NCBI GenBank assembly: GCA_024742495.1
Contig: JANSYJ010000006.1
Location: 62,001 to 126,000 of the forward strand
Length of the DNA: 64,000 nucleotides
Direction of reading: 5' to 3'
Source: Bacteroidota bacterium
GTDB taxonomy: Bacteria > Bacteroidota > Bacteroidia > Flavobacteriales > Schleiferiaceae
Part shown: positions 60,977-64,000 of the stretch, in pieces
Layout of the letters: every line of letters starts with the position of its first letter
Position numbering within the stretch: the first letter of the stretch is position 1
Notes under the pieces: model-generated
Seen by the model: only the letters and a program-made list of their open reading frames with translations
Told to the model about the DNA's origin: nothing
Databases searched by the model: none
Translations under genes and position numbers: made by a program

Positions 60977-61416
60977 TGAAATATATTTTTCTCCTCAGTT
61001 TTAGTCTATTTAGCCTCTGTAGTTTTGCTCAAAATGAAGCCAAGCTTATTGATTGGAAGCTTTTAGCTAAAGTGGATTTTATCGACCAGTATTACCAAGA
61101 ATTTGAAGCTTGGTATCTAGTTCCTGATTTTAGCGAAGAAGTTGAGGCCCTGAATGGAAAGCAGGTGCTTATAAAAGGCTATGTAATTCCCCTCGATGTG
61201 GATGGAGGCCTATACGCGCTTTCCGCCTATCCTTTCTCGGCTTGTTTCTTTTGTGGCGGAGCTGGTCCAGAAAGCGTGATGAGTTTAAAGTTTAAGGATA
61301 AACCGGATCGCTTTGAAACAGACGATTTCGTTCATTTTACCGGTAAGCTAAAGCTGAATAAAAGCGATGTTGAAGATTTTAATTATATCCTTGAAAACTG
61401 CGAATTGGTAGAATGA
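60976..61416 (+). CDS. Secreted Cys-x-x-Cys protein, DUF3299-like (copy 2)
   Basis: This is a 146-residue exported protein (signal peptide about 1-19, ending SFAQN). It has the same domain as the previous gene: VLIKGYVIPLDVDGGLYALS and YPFSACFFCGGAGPE with C90-x-x-C93, then FHFTGKLKLNK-like strands near the end. The two copies are tandem (one-base TAATG overlap) and diverged, which suggests separate roles or a heterodimer. It likely acts in the periplasm as a metal- or redox-linked partner of the permease. Confidence 0.8.
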   Translation: MKYIFLLSFSLFSLCSFAQNEAKLIDWKLLAKVDFIDQYYQEFEAWYLVPDFSEEVEALNGKQVLIKGYVIPLDVDGGLYALSAYPFSACFFCGGAGPESVMSLKFKDKPDRFETDDFVHFTGKLKLNKSDVEDFNYILENCELVE

Positions 61417-62408
61417 AAAAGAAATTAGCCCTCCTTCTGTTTGTCCTCATTGGTCTTACTCTAGTCTATTTTTTAGGCCCAAAAACAGCCGTGACCCTGG
61501 AAATAAATTCCAAATTGCCCGACATTTCGCTTAGCCTTGATGAAATAGAAGGTCATATTAATGAACGTGAAAGCGCATTCGAGCTTAGAAAAGATAATGA
61601 GGCGCGGATTATTTGGGCCGACAGCCTACGAAAGACGGAATGGACCATCTTATACCTTCATGGCTTTTCTGCTTCCCAGGGAGAAGGAGCGCCTGTTCAC
61701 CAAAATATTGCCAAAGCATTAGGAGCAAATTTGCTTTTAGCCCGCTTATCGGGACATGGCTACCAAGAACAACAATTAAGTGATTTCACTGCTAATCAGG
61801 CTTTAGCGGATGCAAGTTACTACCTCGCCCTGGCCCAAGCCCTGGGCGAAAAAGTACTAATTATGGGCACCAGTACGGGCTGCACCTACGCCCTTCAGCT
61901 AGCGGCGCAATTCCCAAATGAAGTGGATGCTTTAGTGAATTTATCTCCCAATATTAGAGTTAAAGACCCAGCGGCGAAACTCTTAAACGATCCTTGGGGA
62001 TTGGAGATTGCCGAAATTGTTATCGGCCCCGAACGCAGAGTAGTATCCGATTCCATTGGTCATGCGCTGTATTGGGATACCCTTTACACCACCCAAGCTC
62101 TTGTGGAGCTGCAGCATCTATTAGAAAGCACCATGACGGAAAGCACCTTTGCAAAGGTGAAACAGCCTTGCCTTAATCTTTGCTACTACAAATCGGAGGA
62201 GGAACAAGATCCAGTAGTTTCGGTGGAACACATTGAATGGATGCATGCAAATTTGGGAACGGCCGCGGACTTAAAGCGCCTAAAAAAATTAGATAAAGTT
62301 GGCAATCACGTTTTGGCTTCCCCCATTAAATCACATGATATCCTAGGGCCGGAAATCGCAATTCGTGAATTTCTTTTAGAAGTACTTAAAATTCCTAATC
62401 TAGAATAG
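61413..62408 (+). CDS. Membrane-anchored alpha/beta hydrolase
   Basis: This is a 331-residue protein with one N-terminal membrane helix (about 4-22) and an alpha/beta hydrolase fold. It shows oxyanion-loop ILYLHGFSASQGEG, nucleophile elbow LIMGTSTGCTYAL (G-x-S-x-G), and a late GNHVLAS with the likely catalytic His; the acid is probably the Asp in EEEQDPVVS. It resembles monoglyceride-lipase or esterase-type enzymes facing the periplasm. It overlaps the preceding gene by 4 bases and ends the operon. Confidence 0.88.
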   Translation: MKKKLALLLFVLIGLTLVYFLGPKTAVTLEINSKLPDISLSLDEIEGHINERESAFELRKDNEARIIWADSLRKTEWTILYLHGFSASQGEGAPVHQNIAKALGANLLLARLSGHGYQEQQLSDFTANQALADASYYLALAQALGEKVLIMGTSTGCTYALQLAAQFPNEVDALVNLSPNIRVKDPAAKLLNDPWGLEIAEIVIGPERRVVSDSIGHALYWDTLYTTQALVELQHLLESTMTESTFAKVKQPCLNLCYYKSEEEQDPVVSVEHIEWMHANLGTAADLKRLKKLDKVGNHVLASPIKSHDILGPEIAIREFLLEVLKIPNLE

Positions 62409-62419
62409 ATTAAATCTCC

Positions 62420-62427
62420 TAATTTTG
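62420..62427 (+). promoter_or_regulatory. Probable -7 element for the BatA-like gene
   Basis: TAATTTTG is an exact TAnnTTTG match 7 bases before ATG 62435. As with the ABC operon, the message would have almost no leader. No -33 TTG at the usual distance. Confidence 0.4.
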
Positions 62428-62434
62428 GGCTTTA

Positions 62435-64000
62435 ATGAATTTTGGCTTTCCTCAATTCTTTTGGGCATTACTGGCGTTGAGCATACCTCTGCTCATCCAC
62501 CTGTTTAATTTACGTAGGCCCAAAACGGTATTCTTCTCTAACACGCGCTTTCTTAAGGCCTTAGAGGAGCAAACTAAATCAATAAAAAAGCTGCGCTACT
62601 GGCTAATGTTAAGTTTGCGAAGCTTAGCCTTAGCAGCTTTGGTTTTAGCCTTCACTCTACCTTATCAAGAAAGTGATGCAATCGCCAGCCAAAAAAGGCA
62701 AACCACAGTGCACATCTATATTGATAACTCCTTAAGCATGCAGGCTGAAGGACCGCAAGGCAGTCTTTTTAATCAAGCTCGGCTTTATGCCAATAATCTT
62801 TTAAAGTCCTTACCGGAGGAGATGCAGGTGCAGCTTATCACCAATGATTTCCTGCCCCGATACCAAAGGTTCTATGGCGCCACCGAAGCCAGGGAATTAA
62901 TCCGTGACTTAAACTTCAGTGCCTCCTTTAAATCGGTACCTCAAATTATAAAGAGGTTTCAAAGTTTAGGAGATGATCGCGAAAATCAGAATCATCATTT
63001 TATTCTTTTGAGTGACTTTCAGGCTGGACTTTTCGATTCGGATACAATTAGGAGAGCGGAAAACGAGAGGATTCAATTGGTTCAGCTGCAGGGTAATTCA
63101 AGTCCTCAAAACATTGCCATTGACTCCATCAGTTTTGGTGCTCCGGTTTTTGCTCCGGGTTTAGATCAGGAATTAAAGGTTTACATCCGAAATTATGGCG
63201 ATCAAGCACAATCAGGCATTAGCCTTAAATTTTACCTCAACGACACCCTAAGAAGCACACAAATAGTTGATTTAGATGCTGGGTCCTTAAAAGAAACTAG
63301 TTTAGATTTTAGTCCTAATTATGCCGGTGCTTACAAAGCAAGGCTTGAAATTGATAAGGGAGCTCCGGCATTTGACAATAGTTTCTATTTCAGCTTTCAG
63401 ACCTTAAAACAGCAGGGCATTTATACGCTATCGGAAAGCGAAACTGTAGATCTACCCTTGCAAATTTTCCAAAATGACTTCTTTGAATATCGCCAGGATC
63501 ACCCGGAAAATATAGATTACGATTACCTCAGTGAAAGTCGATTAATTCTAATTCAAAGCGACTTAGCCTTCAGCGAAAGCTTGCAGCAAAAATTAGGAGA
63601 TCACCTGGAAGCGGGTAAAAATATTTGGTTTTTCCCCCAGGAGGAAGCCGCCGTTTACCAGGCGCAACTAAAAAGCTTTGGCATTAGTATTCTGGGCGAA
63701 TGGCAGGATGATAGCTTGATGGCTCAGGTACTAAAAACGACCGATCCCTTTCTTCGTAAAAGCTTTATTCCAAGCCGACAAAAACCCCTTCTCCCCTTTA
63801 GTAAATATTACCTCGGTGGTAAAGATCAAGCGGCTGTAAACCTGCTAGGCTTTAGTAATGCAGCTCCTCTACTAAGTAGAAAAGGCGTTTCAAATGGTCA
63901 AGTATTTTACAGTCAAAGTAGCCTGAAACCCAATCGAAGTAACTTAAAGTCTCATCCGGTTTTAATTCCCCTTTTAGTAAATGCTGCTTTTTATACTGGC
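62435..64000 (+). CDS. BatA-like VWA membrane protein (3' truncated by window edge)
   Basis: An open frame of 522 codons runs off the right edge. The N-terminus, FFWALLALSIPLLIHLFNLRRPKTVFFSNTRFL, is the BatA domain typical of Bacteroidota aerotolerance-type proteins. A second membrane helix (LMLSLRSLALAALVLAFTLP) and a degenerate VWA domain follow, with YIDNSLSMQ (D-N-S-x-S metal site) and FILLSDFQAG. The visible rest is a beta-rich CARDB-like segment (GAPVFAPGLDQELKVYIRNYG) and a Rossmann-type region. Members are usually cell-envelope proteins of unknown role. The end of the gene is outside the window. Confidence 0.9.
   Translation, partial: MNFGFPQFFWALLALSIPLLIHLFNLRRPKTVFFSNTRFLKALEEQTKSIKKLRYWLMLSLRSLALAALVLAFTLPYQESDAIASQKRQTTVHIYIDNSLSMQAEGPQGSLFNQARLYANNLLKSLPEEMQVQLITNDFLPRYQRFYGATEARELIRDLNFSASFKSVPQIIKRFQSLGDDRENQNHHFILLSDFQAGLFDSDTIRRAENERIQLVQLQGNSSPQNIAIDSISFGAPVFAPGLDQELKVYIRNYGDQAQSGISLKFYLNDTLRSTQIVDLDAGSLKETSLDFSPNYAGAYKARLEIDKGAPAFDNSFYFSFQTLKQQGIYTLSESETVDLPLQIFQNDFFEYRQDHPENIDYDYLSESRLILIQSDLAFSESLQQKLGDHLEAGKNIWFFPQEEAAVYQAQLKSFGISILGEWQDDSLMAQVLKTTDPFLRKSFIPSRQKPLLPFSKYYLGGKDQAAVNLLGFSNAAPLLSRKGVSNGQVFYSQSSLKPNRSNLKSHPVLIPLLVNAAFYTG

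Noticed and set aside
1..64000. CRISPR array, tRNA, rRNA or transposase genes
   Set aside because: I looked for regularly spaced repeats, tRNA arm sequences and transposase motifs and saw none. A tRNAscan or Infernal run would be decisive; small structured RNAs could be missed by eye.

Overview
The window looks like a contiguous piece of a Bacteroidota chromosome, most likely a marine-type Flavobacteriales (a Cryomorphaceae/Schleiferiaceae-like lineage is my guess). The evidence is the short Bacteroidota-type PurH; a PBP2 with a Cys/His cluster; a PKD protein with a type IX secretion (CHU_C) C-terminus; a class II HMG-CoA reductase next to a GYDIA-type GHMP kinase; lipoproteins with acidic residues after the lipobox Cys; genes with little Shine-Dalgarno signal; and several promoter elements of the Bacteroidota form TAnnTTTG. 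I see no rRNA, tRNA, CRISPR array, prophage or intact insertion sequence.

Layout. 1-6.9 kb: 3' part of purH followed directly by the rod-shape cluster mreB-mreC-mreD-mrdA-rodA. 6.9-16 kb: DUF427 gene, ECF sigma factor with a 48-residue downstream protein and terminator, uvrA, YopX-like and DUF389 genes, and fhs-trmH-arsC-like. 16-32.5 kb: an accessory stretch with looser spacing. It holds lipoproteins, a TlpA-like thioredoxin, a Crp/4Fe-4S/CDGSH-glutamate synthase group, a large duplicated beta-helix protein, a parDE pair whose toxin carries a nonsense codon, DUF2200, HAD, VWA and DUF6745 genes, and two long gene-poor gaps. 32.5-40.7 kb: mevalonate genes, a T9SS-type PKD protein, adk-obg-PAP2-crcB and manC.

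40.7-48.9 kb is a compact nine-gene minus-strand operon: ECF sigma, crtI, crtB, idi, PTPS/QueD, folE, an SDR, a flavin reductase and a photolyase. Upstream lies a MerR-family gene with the cobalamin photoreceptor signature (W-x9-E-H and E-x-H-x-x-G). This reads as a light-response regulon joining carotenoid shielding, pterin/flavin chemistry and DNA photorepair. Its promoter is the best in the window (TTG-N19-TAACTTTG) and is surrounded by TTTAAC repeats that could be operators.

50.6-57.8 kb is a second tightly packed five-gene minus-strand operon: a ThiF/E1-like plus nitroreductase fusion (Rv1355c family), a GNAT/acyl-synthase-like protein, a 7TMR-DISM histidine kinase, a REC-histidine kinase hybrid and a stand-alone receiver. 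A divergent gene encodes a second receiver closely related to the hybrid's REC domain. Together they look like a small-molecule synthesis and sensing module, and this is my best candidate for an undescribed system.

58.8-62.4 kb is a five-gene plus-strand operon: a LolD-like ATPase, an FtsX-like permease with a five-His run, two tandem paralogous secreted Cys-x-x-Cys proteins and an alpha/beta hydrolase, possibly metal-related. The window ends inside a BatA-like VWA membrane protein gene.
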